Positions 11,165 to 28,348 of a stretch of DNA of 64,000 bases are shown here, one piece after another. This DNA is from Apiotrichum sp. Y4204. Lineage: Eukaryota > Basidiomycota > Tremellomycetes > Trichosporonales > Trichosporonaceae. Positions within the stretch are counted from its first letter, which is position 1. Every line of letters starts with the position of its first letter. The DNA is taken from NCBI GenBank assembly GCA_025531455.1, contig JAMYHL010000008.1:496001-560000 (forward strand). The letters run 5' to 3'. The notes under the pieces were generated by a model. The model saw only the letters and a program-made list of their open reading frames with translations. It made no database searches and was not told the origin of the DNA. The position numbers and the translations under genes were made by a program.

Positions 11165-13664
11165 ATGAGCGCACCCGGCGGATCTGGAATGCCTCCTGGA
11201 CCTCCGCCAGGAGGGCCCCCGCGTGTAGGCGTGCCCCCTGGTCCTCCTCCTGGGTAAGTCGCTGGGGTCCGCTTGTCTAACAGCAGCTAACAACAGTGGT
11301 CCCATGTACGGGCAGGGCGCGTACCCCGGCTTCCCCGGCGCGCCTCCGCCGCTGATGATGCCCAACTTTCCTCCGCCTCTGCCGCCAGGATGGAGCGAGC
11401 ACACTGGTATGTCACCGACATCTGTTGGATGCTAACAACACGTAGCGCCCGATGGTAACAAGTACTACTACCACGCGGAGACGAAAAAGTCGACCTACAC
11501 GCGACCGACACTACCCGTTCCTGGCGCGCCGGCATCGGCGCCCGCCGCTTCCGAGAAGAAGAAGAAGAAGGAAAAGGCGAAGAGCAAGGTGCCGATTCCG
11601 GGCACGGGTTGGCTGCGCGTCACGACGAGTGAGGGCAACGTCTTCTATTTCGACAAGGAGAATCGCCGCTCGGAATGGACCGTGCCGCCGGAGATTGCCG
11701 AGGCTGTCGCTGAGTTTGACGCGGCGGAACGGAGCGAACGCGAGGCGAAGGCTAAAGAGGAGCGGCTGGCGCGCATGAAGGAGAAAGAGCGCGTGCGCCT
11801 AGAGGTGGAGGAGGAGCGGCGGAAGGCGCGCGAGGCCGCCGAGGAGCGGAAGCGGAAAGCGGCCGAGTCTGCCGGCGAGAAGGAGAAGCCGGCAAAGATT
11901 GCCAAGGTGGATAAGGAGGATAAGGAGGAGGACGAGGAAAAGTATGAGCCCGAGGGGGCAGAGGACGCCGAGACGTGGATGAAGGCTGTGGCTGCCGAGT
12001 TTGCCGAGGCCGATGCAGCCAAGGCGGCAGAGGAGGCGGACGCCGAGGAGAGGGATAAGAAGGCGGAGGAGGAGGCTGCGAAGAAGGTCTTTGCCGCCCA
12101 GAGCAGCGTACAGGTGTCTGCGGAGGAGGGCCGCGCGCTCTTCAAGAATCTGCTCATCGAGAAGAACATCTCCCCATTCGCTCCCTGGGACCAGTCGCTA
12201 CCGCTTTTCATTGCCGACCCTCGCTACGTTCTGCTTCCGTCCGAAAAGGCACGCCGAGAAGTCTACGAGGAATACTGCCGCGACGCAGGACGGCAGCGGC
12301 GCCTGAACAAGCCGGCAGCGGCGGTTGAGAAGAAGGCCGACCCTGAACGCGATTACCGCGCCCTCATGCGAGAGGAGGTCACCTCGACCCGTACGCGATT
12401 CGACGACTTTAAGCGCAAACACAAGAAGGACAAGCGGTTCTACTCGTTCGGCCGAGACGACCGGGAGCGGGAAAAGGCTTTCAAGGTGGGTACTGACTTT
12501 GTAAAACGAAGCTCACCCGCCAGGTACACCTTCGCGAGCTGGGCGAGCGCAAGCGCGCCGATGCGGCCCGTGCCGAAGCAGACTTTACGGAGCTGCTAAA
12601 GGAGACACCCTCGATTGAAGCGGGTTCGAATTGGTCGGACGTCAAGAAGAATATCTCGCACGACCCGCGGTACGATGCTGTTGGATCGTCTTCGCTTCGC
12701 GCAGAGCTGTTTGACAACTACATCAAGAAGCTCGCAACGGAGAATACGAATGAGACCCCCGAACAGGCCGCGGAACGAAAGATCCGCGAGCGCAAGGAAC
12801 GCCAGGCCGCGTCTCTCCGCGAGCGTGAGGGAAGGGTCCGCGAGCAGCAAGCCAAGGTGTCCGAAGATGTCGACAAGAGCCGCGCTAGTGCCGGCCGTGA
12901 AGAGGGCGAGCGGCTGTATGGCAGCTTGTTGGTCGACGTTGTGCGGTCCCACGATGTAAGTCAGAGGTGCTCGGATAGTTGCTAACCTCTCAGGTAACAT
13001 GGCAGGACATTCTCCCCATTTTGCAGCAGGATGTGCGGTTCGCACACCCCGCCCTCCGGATGGGCGACAAGCGGCGTATTTTCGAAGAACACATTGCTCG
13101 TCTCGGTGCCAACAAGGGCGACGCGCTGAACAAACTCTTTGCCACCGCCGCTCCCGAGCTGCACACACCTTACGAGGAGGTGTACGCCGCGATCGCCGAC
13201 GACCCGCTTGTTGCCCGCCTAGGCCTGGCCGGTGCGGCATTGGAAGAGCGGTTTGCTGCTTGGCGTCGCGCGCGCGAAGTCGAAGCTCGCCGGGAGTTCG
13301 ACACGCTTCTCAGCGAAAACAAGTTTGTCGACTTCTGGGGCCGCATGCGCAATAAGGAGCTCGACGAGTCCGCCGCCAACGTCGAGGAGCAGGAAGAGCG
13401 CGAGGCTGGCGAGGGTCTGCACGACGGTGGTGACGCAGACATGGTTGCCCTCGCGCAGAAGATGGATCTCAGCGAGGTCAAGGCCGTCCTTCGCCGTGAC
13501 AGGCGGTACCGTCAGTTCGACCATATTCCGGAAGAGCGTGAGCGGTGGTTGCAGGTGAGTCCTCTGGCATCAATGCACATGCTGACAAGCAGGAATATCT
13601 CGAAAACCTCGAGGGAGCAAAGGGTACCGAGACAGTACACAATGTGCGAGCTCCCCGAGTGTAG
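11165..13664 (+). CDS. WW- and FF-domain protein, TCERG1/CA150-like
   Basis: This family couples RNA polymerase II elongation to splicing: WW domains bind proline-rich splicing factors and FF domains bind phosphorylated polymerase tail or other partners. Exons 11165-11253, 11297-11406, 11446-12485, 12524-12955, 12994-13554 and 13593-13664 give 767 residues. The first 57 residues are Gly/Pro/Met-rich. WW1 is at about 58-88 (LPPGWSEH, with YYYH and TYTRP) and WW2 at about 119-148 (GTGWLRV, with VFYFDKE and SEWTVP). A highly charged Ala/Glu/Lys coiled region spans about 150-290. At least four FF-like repeats follow, from LFKNLLIEKNISPFAPW to FDTLLSENKFVDFWGRMRNK. Two WW plus an FF array also fits Prp40, but the spacing and long charged linker favour the TCERG1 type. 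The stop lies only 71 bp from the stop of the convergent flavocytochrome gene. Confidence 0.85.
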
Positions 13665-13735
13665 ATCAAAGATGCATGATAATTAAGATCTCTAAAGCTG
13701 CATGCTCAAATGAGACGTCTAGATACTCCCCGTGA

Positions 13736-15725
13736 TCACAGTCGTGAGATGTCGAGATACTCTGGGCCGAGCTGGTCGACGCTGGTGACGCCGAGCAAGC
13801 GCATTCCAATGTCGATCTCCTCCTGAAGGACTGCTGTCAGCTGTATGCCCCCAACCACTCTTAACTCACTCATACAAAGCTTCTCGACACCCTCAGCACC
13901 CCAGCTCGAGGTCGCGTAGATGAACGGGCGTCCGAGACCCACACCCTTGGCACCAAGACAGAGTGCCTTGAGCACGTCGGTTCCATGCCGCACGCCGCCG
14001 TCGATGAAGACCGAGAACCGATCGCTCTTCAGCACCCCCGGCGCGTGCCTCTGCACGTCCGCAAGCGTGCGCAGCGGCGCCTCGGCGTAATTGAGCTGCC
14101 GCCCGCCATGGTTAGAGAGCACGACCGCGTCCGCGCCCGCGCGGTACGCGAGGACAACGTCCTGCCATCAGCACCCACATAATCGCCTCACATACCTCCC
14201 AGGCCCCGATGCCCTTGACCACGACTGGGAGGCCGGGCGCAAGCTGGCGCACCCAGTCGATGTCGGCCCAGCTCATCCCCATCTCGTGCACGGCGTAGGT
14301 GAATGGTTCGCGGGTCAGTGGCTTTCCATGCGGCGCGGGGTCGAGCTCAGCCCCGATCCGGCGCTCCACTTCGCGCTTTCCGAGCTGGCGTCAGACATGT
14401 CATTGACGCCGGACTTACGACGGTAGTGTCGGCTGTAATCCAAATGGAGTGCGCTCCGGCGGCCACGGCGTCTCGAACCGCCTGCGCGCTCTTCTCCCTG
14501 TCTGGGCTGAGGTACAGCTGCCATCCGATCTCCTGCCCCTCCCGCGCAGCTGCTTTCACCTCCTCGAGGGAACGCGACGCATAATGCGAGAGGACCTGGA
14601 GGATGCCGGCGGCGCCGGCACCACGCGCGACAGCAGCCTCGCCCTCGGGGTTTCCGAGGCCGTTGCGCGCGGTCGGGGAGACGTATACCGGCATGGAAAC
14701 GGGGACGCCGAGGAGCGTCGTGGCAGTCGAGACGTCGACGACGTTGCGCATCACTCGCGGGCGGAAAAAAACACGCGTAAACGCCGCAGCGTTTTCCGCC
14801 AGCGAGTCCTCGGTATCTGCCCCGGTTGAGTAGTATGCCCATGCGTGCGTCGGGAGGCAGTCCTTTGCGTACCGCTGGCCGTCAGCGGGGAAGAAAGCGG
14901 AACACTCACCTCAAAGTCGTCGACAGAGACGACAGAGTCCACGCCGAAGAGCGCCGCGCGCGCCGCCTCAATCTTCTTGTCCTCGTCCGACTTTGCCGCC
15001 CGCAAGCGTGCCATTGCTGCGATTAATTGACTATCCCACTAATGGTTTTCGACGTCACACTAGACATACCGACATCGTCGAGCCTGCCCACAATCTTGAT
15101 TTGCGACGAGTTCTTCTCGAGCGTGTCGGCGGGGTGGATTGCGTGGAAGAGCCTGATGTGAGCTTGAGCACACGCCGTCACCTACTGAGTCACATCCTTG
15201 CCCGCGTTCTGGAGGAGAACCTTAGCTCCGCCAGGCTATCGTCAGCTCGCCGATCGCCCTAGTGTTGACGCACATGGAGCATGATAAAGTCAGTAACACT
15301 ATCGTCAGTCCTCTTCTCGGCTATAAACCCACTCATACACCGTCCCGTCTATGCATACCCAGAGGCTGCCTTCGTGAACATGCTTCTCGAGCTCGGCAAG
15401 CGACACGATACGCTCGCCCGTCAGCTTACCGCTCGACGCGGGGAAGCCGACACGACGCCCGCTCGCGCCGCTGTCGGCAGCGACGGGGGTGCCGAGGAGA
15501 GTGTATGCCGCCGCCTGTGGTTAGTTGATTCTTGGGAGGTTTACTCACACTGCCGCCTGCGGCGAGGAGGACGAGGAGGGCCTTGTTGCGCCCCGAGATG
15601 TGGGATGAAGAGGCCGAGGAGGATGCGGATCGCGTCGGGACGCGACGCGTCGCGGAGCCCACATGCGGCGTTGCTCGGCGTGCAGCGCTGACTGTGGACC
15701 CGATGGTGCGTGCAAACCAGGACAT
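13736..15725 (-). CDS. Flavocytochrome b2, L-lactate dehydrogenase (cytochrome c)
   Basis: Mitochondrial enzyme oxidising L-lactate to pyruvate through FMN, passing electrons via a b5-type heme to cytochrome c. Ten exons: 15725-15549, 15514-15333, 15298-15274, 15235-15186, 15152-15070, 15016-14910, 14874-14419, 14384-14196, 14161-13870 and 13830-13736, giving 551 residues. The N-terminus is rich in Arg, Ser and Ala with a hydrophobic stretch, fitting a bipartite mitochondrial leader. The cytochrome b5 domain spans about 85-165, with heme ligands His128 (MLHPGG) and His151 (FHAIHP). The FMN domain contains MPVYVSPTARNGL and ITADTT. LSNHGGRQL carries the catalytic His441, followed by FIDGGVRHGTDVLKAL and GLGRPFIYA. 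The protein ends MRLLGVTSVDQLGPEYLDISRL-like, typical of Cyb2. The b5 domain is cut into exons of only 25 and 50 nt. The last intron has an optional tandem acceptor. Confidence 0.93.
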
Positions 15726-16041
15726 GATGAGTGGGGGGGTGAAGACAGACACAGACAAAGGGAAGATCAACTATCAATCATTGATCATTTGTGTGCTCGC
15801 TCAGATCGCCAGCTCCGGCTCCTTGATTGCCTGCCCATCTTCAAGGATGCTCTCGGCAACTTCTGTCGGCATCCAACGTGAAGCCAATCCCGTTAAACTG
15901 ATCCGTCACGTCATCGGGGTCGTCCGAACTCATGATAACCATTCGGAGATTCTCGGTCCGAGCAACTCCGACGCTGAATAGCAGATCAACCCGAACTGCT
16001 TCTTCGCACGGTTCGATACACATGCATGTGCACTTCTATGG
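15726..16041. other. Short intergenic region
   Basis: This 316-bp stretch lies between the ferric-reductase stop and the flavocytochrome start on the same strand. It must hold the 3' end of the former and the promoter of the latter. A run of seven G precedes the ATG on the plus strand. Nothing else was recognised. Confidence 0.5.
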
Positions 16042-18016
16042 CTACAGAGTATATACTTCGTCGTGGAATCCGATACCACCGGCGGCGACGGTCGCTGAAA
16101 TGCCAATGGAGGCCACGGCATTCCGCGCCTCCATCACCAGCCCTTCTGGGCCAGAGGCAACGACCGCCAAACCCTCGCCGTCAACAGGGAGGGACTCGCG
16201 AACCAGCTGGGCGACCTCGGGACGGTACGGCGACAAGGTTGTACTTGATGGAAGGATCGCAGGGCACGAGGGAAGAGGGAATGGTGGGTTGGTGATGTAC
16301 AGGTTGTAGACAAGTTCCACGCCTAGCCGCGATGCTATGTTGTAGAGATGCAGCAGTGTGGGTGAAAGAGCTTCGATGGTGGCTGGAGTCAGACTAGTAC
16401 CGCGTGCAGTTACTTACACATATCACGGACGACCCACGCGACAATGAGCTTGGAGGGGCCTCGTCCGCTCTCGCGGCGGCTCAGAGCCTCCTCAATCGTG
16501 CCGAGAAGGAAGGTGACTCCCGATCCACCAGCGACGACAAACAGCCTGTCGTAGGACGCGAGATCCATCTTCAATCCGCCATAGGGACCGTCAATCATGA
16601 CAAGGACACGGCGACCAGGGTGGTCCACGCCATGCGAGAGTTTCCCCTCGGATTCGGCCTTGATAAAGGCTTCACGCTCCTCGTAGTCGTCGCCAATTTC
16701 CAGAGACGTAACACTCGCCATCCGATGCAGTCGCCTTGTCCAGTCTCCGGCCACTTTGGCATAGAGAACAATACCCCGTGCGGTTCCAGAGAGCCGCCCG
16801 GGAGGAGCGTTCGTGATCGTGAAGGGGTGGGCCTCAAAGATGCCAGCGCCGCGAAGCACACGGACGTTGATGTGCTGCGAGGGAAGCCAGCCAGCATCAC
16901 AATCGGGAATGTGGATCATCGTCATGCCGTCGTCCACGGGGATGATCGTTGCGTCCTTTATCCGATAGCGAAGCAGGCGGACAAGGTGGTCATACGCGTA
17001 GAGCGCAACACAAGGGTACACCCACTCGCGGGAGTAAGGGGTGTGATACGACAGCACTGTAAAAAATCCGACAAAGAAGATAACGTGTGCAGCCCAGAAC
17101 ACCTGGTAAAACCTTCTCCGTACAGGCTTCAGACTTGTCAGGATGAGCATGCACATGAAGGCGTAGGTGATCAGCCCGAGTTTTGCCTTGTCTCTGCCGA
17201 TCAGGAAGGCCTGATCGGTCCTGAGATAAAAGTTGACCCACATCGCGCCGTGTACCGTCGCCGCGAGCCAGGTTGTGCGCCCCGCCCAACGGTGGATGAA
17301 GTTGTAGTGCTCATACGAGAGCGAGGGAAGGAAGACCGGAAGAGGCAAGGGGCTCTTCATAGCAAACAGCACAATCACCGGGAGCTGGGCGAGAGCGATG
17401 AAGCCTGGCCGGTTGCTGTTCTCCATGAGTGGGACCTTCATAGTGAAGCATGCAACCACGGCCGCGATGTACGCGCAGACGAGGATCAGCTGTCCCATGC
17501 CGAGGGAGAAGTACGACCGTCGACAGCAGTCGGCCACCTGGCCTTTCCATCCTGTAATGTTGGGTATCGGGATAGTGAAGAGGGTAAGACTCTGCCAAAT
17601 ACCCCACAGCGCCGACGACATCTTGCTCAGTGGGCCGCGTCGCCGTACTGTCTGCGAGGACGCCGGCCGCGGAGCCTTAGCCTGCGTCTCCATTGTCTCA
17701 CGAATCGCCAGCCCGGCCCATAGCCGTCCTGACCGCATGGCCCGGATGACCCATGGGATCGACGCGACGGTCGTAAACGCCAGCACGGACGTCCAGATGA
17801 TGGTAAACTTGATCTGCCATTTCGGATCCTCGGCGTATGAGCTGCAGGTCAGACACAGAACTCCGAAGCGATGGTGCGTTCGACGTACTCATATACCTGA
17901 GGTGTTAGCCATCAGTGGGCGGTTCACATGTATATCTCCCAGTTCTGACTCACTTTGAACTCGTCGGGAATAGGTTCTGAACCCGGGACGGCTCTCCGAA
18001 GAAGTAGGTTGTCCAT
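16042..18016 (-). CDS. Ferric/cupric reductase, FRE family
   Basis: Plasma- or vacuolar-membrane flavocytochrome that moves electrons from NADPH through FAD and two hemes to reduce Fe(III) or Cu(II). Exons 18016-17954, 17896-17889 (an 8-nt microexon), 17841-16418 and 16382-16042 give 611 residues. Membrane segments cover about 30-330. Two His pairs with 13 residues between them, His207/His221 and His276/His290, are the bis-heme ligands. FAD binding is marked by HPFTITNAP at about 362, and NADPH binding by DGPYGG and VAGGSGVTFL. The C-terminus GFHDEVYTL resembles the family ending. The last intron is only 35 nt. The N-terminus is short, with no signal peptide or extracellular domain. The reading frame runs open some distance upstream of the chosen ATG without another Met, so an extra upstream exon is possible. 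Iron-responsive control is likely from family knowledge only. Confidence 0.88.
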
Positions 18017-18665
18017 GGCTGTGTTGGACCCAGGAAGGATTATGGTATCGTTGATGGAGTGTACAATGCTGACAACATGGACGAGGATGGTCCACTCGCT
18101 GCACTGTCTCCCACTGGGCCCTAGTGTTGGTGACTACAAGATGTAAGGCAGCGCACAGCGACGGGATGTCGTGCGGCGACTTTGTCGCGACCATACCAAT
18201 GTCCGCGCAGCCCGCCCTGAACCGCACCAGGAACGTTCCTCTTGGTTTCAGGGGGAAGGATGTGATTTTTAGTACACGACATTTTAGCATTGGTGAAAGG
18301 GCGCACAGAGGTGAGCCATTAAGCCATTTTTGTGATTGTCCAGGCCCAGCTGGGCGTGTGAACGCGGAATGCAATCGGAGACACCCACGACACAATCACT
18401 GGAATCTCCACATCTGAAACAGCCGCGTCCAAGACCCACTCCGACGTTCAAATCGTTGGCTAGATGCAAATGAGTTGCATGCTTCACGGAACCTATGATG
18501 TACAAATACAGCCCCTCGAGGAGGGGGCTTTTGAGGTCTTTGACGTTTTTCTCCTCTCTAACGGTACGGAAAAGGCTAGGCATCCATCGCCTGTTTGGTC
18601 GCCTCGAATACGAAACATACGCAACAACTCTTTGTCACTCTCGGACTCTTGGTGGGATCTCCACC
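18017..18665. promoter_or_regulatory. Ferric-reductase promoter region
   Basis: This 649-bp interval lies between the Prp8 stop and the ferric-reductase start, both on the minus strand. It contains a perfect inverted repeat, ATGCAA and TTGCAT separated by 5 bp, at 18464-18480. No gene is visible. The side next to 18665 holds the Prp8 3' region. Confidence 0.5.
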
Positions 18666-26037
<7,372 letters not shown>

Positions 26038-26741
26038 GACTGTCGGTTGCCGTTAAGGAGTAGGTGGATGAGGGGGTGAGGGGTGGGTGGTGGTGATTGT
26101 TGTTGACGAGCGAGATGGTGAGCAAGCACCCTTAGGTGGCGACTGGCAGTGATTGCGAAGTGGTGGTCAGGAGCTGAAAGCAGGAGAGCGGAAATCTTCG
26201 GTGTTCCTCATGTGGCACTCTTGTCCTCTCACTGTCGATTGCTCTCGTCAGCCACTGCCACGTTTTATTACATACGCTTATTTATGGCTAACGTTAAAAA
26301 AATTCCCCGATTCTCGGTCCGGCAAGGGGGCGCTCATGGCCGGCTTGGCCGGGCCGCGGCGCGCCTGCGCTCGGACCACCAGCCAGTCATGCCAGCCAGG
26401 GTGGGTGCGTGGGAAAACGTGCATGACTACTTTCCCTTTTGTGCAATGTGGGGGCCCGGATATCCTGGTGCGTGGGTGGCCGGTTGCCGCCGCTTTCCAA
26501 GCTCGGCCGGCCGGTCCTTCCCCACGCGCTTGCGCTGCTTGCGCTGTTCGCTGTTCGGTGTCTCGCGCGACTGCGTATTGTGGAGATTAGAACGCATACA
26601 GATCGAGCGTGGACCTTTTGTTGAGTGAGAGGACGCGACAGCGGCAACTCTCGACTTGTCATCTCTCATCATCACACGATCCTCTTGGGTTATCAGTTCA
26701 CACCCCTCCCTCTCTCTTGCTCCGGTATACCCATTCACCAC
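26038..26741. promoter_or_regulatory. Divergent promoter region, Prp8 / SurE-like
   Basis: The 704 bp between the two divergent start codons hold no recognisable gene. The sequence next to Prp8 is a CA/CC-rich leader (on the Prp8 sense strand), and the sequence before the SurE-like ATG is pyrimidine-rich (CACCCCTCCCTCTCTCTTGC). No clear TATA box was seen. Confidence 0.5.
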
Positions 26742-28186
26742 ATGCCAGCCCTTCCCACATACGGCAAGCGGCCGGTCGTGCTTCTCACAGTGCGTCTCGT
26801 CGATTCACTGGCGGTGTATTGGCCGAGCAGCCAGAACAGTTAGGCTTGCTATGATGACTGACAACAGAACGACGACGGGCCGCCCTCGGACCATTCCCCA
26901 AACATCTACACGTTCGCTAAGCACTTGATCGCAAAACTCGGCTGGGACGTGCGCGTCGTTGTGCCCGATTCACAAAAGTCTTGGTGCGCCGAGAGTCGGT
27001 TTCTGTGCTAATGTCAGGGTCGGCAAGGGATATGCGATCCAGCAGATTATCGAGGCCAGCTTCTTCTACCCACTCGGTGCGTCAGTATAGTTGCAGAGCT
27101 GACAGTGGCAGAACCGGACGGGCGTAATGGCGAGATAACACCTGTGCGGCGACCACTGAAGGAGGGCGAGTTGATGGAGTGGGTGTTGATAAACTCTGTG
27201 AGTCGTCAGGACCTATCGATTGTGACATGTGGGATGCCGAAAGTCAACCCCTATGGCGATATGTTGCTGCGTGCAGCATCACCCGCAACACCTCTCGTCC
27301 CGTTCCATGCCTGGGAGACCTTGACCCATCCTATCATATTGATTCTTGACATGATAGCTGACACGTACAGACACCGGCAACATGTAGGTCTGCTCACTGA
27401 CAGACACTCGCTCACGTTTCAGGTACCAGCATCGGGCTGCACAACATCTACCCCGGCGAGATTGATCTGGTTGTCTCGGGGCCGAACCGTGAGCTAGGAT
27501 GTGATTTCCAGTAGCTGACATGTCCAGACGGCCGCAACTCCTCAACCGCCTTCGCATTGTCGTCTGGTACGATCGGCGCCGCGCTGGCAGGGACACTAGC
27601 GGTGCCGATCCCGGGCCCGCCAGACCGGCCGTCGCTGCACGCGGACTTTATGCCGTCCATCGCTATATCGTACGGCGTCGTGCAGCGCCCCGTACCGGAG
27701 CCATGCCTAGAGTTGGCGAACGATGTGGCCGTGGACGTGTGTAAGCGCCTGTTCGACGATTGGGGGTACGAGGACGCCGAGTCGCGACGCCCGGTGCAGT
27801 GCTACACTGTCAACGTCCCGCTCGTCGAAAAGGCGCTTCTCCCCGACAACCGCAAAGTGTGCTTCACCACCATGTGGCGCAATACTTACGGACCGCTATT
27901 CACGCCGACGCTCAAGAAGGACGGCGGGTGGAACCCGGCCGATTTGTGGAAGGATGTTCCGCTGGACGACGATGAGTCGGACGACGGCCAGCTCCGCTTC
28001 GCGTTCGCACCAAACTTCCACCCGGTGCTGTATCCAGACCCCGCAAGCGTGCCGGAGGGAACGGACGCGTGGGCCTTCTACCACGGCTACACGAGTGTTA
28101 CGCCTATTCGCGCAGAGTTTGCCGGGCTTCACCACACGGGGGCTGGGTTCGGTAGTGGCGCCACCGTGGGCGAGTTTTGGACATAG
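26742..28186 (+). CDS. SurE-family phosphatase / 5'-nucleotidase
   Basis: SurE enzymes are metal-dependent phosphatases acting on nucleoside 5'-monophosphates; in yeasts the fold also forms the N-terminal part of Pby1. Seven exons (26742-26789, 26868-26983, 27018-27076, 27112-27197, 27371-27383, 27423-27488, 27528-28186) give 348 residues. Metal and active-site motifs are in order: VVLLTNDDGPPSD near residue 12, VVVPDSQKSW near 50, TPATC near 105, and SGPNHGRNSSTAFALSSGT near 127, then HADFMPSIAISYG. The fifth exon is a 13-nt microexon encoding TPAT plus the first base of the Cys codon. Without it the signature is lost. The usual NGTP reads NSTP here. There is no tubulin-tyrosine-ligase domain, so this is a stand-alone SurE. 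Introns are 34-39 nt except the first (78) and fourth (173). It converges on the cystinosin gene with a 162-bp gap. Confidence 0.88.
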
Positions 28187-28348
28187 AAGACAAACTGCAT
28201 GATCATTCGGAAGTGAAGCGTTAGTGGCCTAGCGGCCGCAGTAGACGGAGCGCCCGTGGCTCCATATGCAACAACACATCGTTCTACATATCTATTGTAC
28301 AAGTCTAGCTGGTGTAGATGGTGGGCTGTCAGACCTCCGCAGACTGTC

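Noticed and set aside
11165..13664. Prp40 as identity of the WW-FF gene
   Set aside because: Two WW domains and FF repeats fit, but Prp40 has closely paired N-terminal WW domains followed at once by FF repeats; the long charged linker and the second WW sequence fit TCERG1 better. Not fully excluded.
16404..17723. 439-codon open frame antisense to the ferric reductase
   Set aside because: Shadow of a conserved coding exon; no family features.
13736..18016. Metabolic or iron-uptake gene cluster (flavocytochrome b2 plus ferric reductase)
   Set aside because: Both are heme/flavin enzymes and adjacent on one strand, but they serve different pathways and compartments and no further iron-uptake gene is next to them; adjacency is probably chance.
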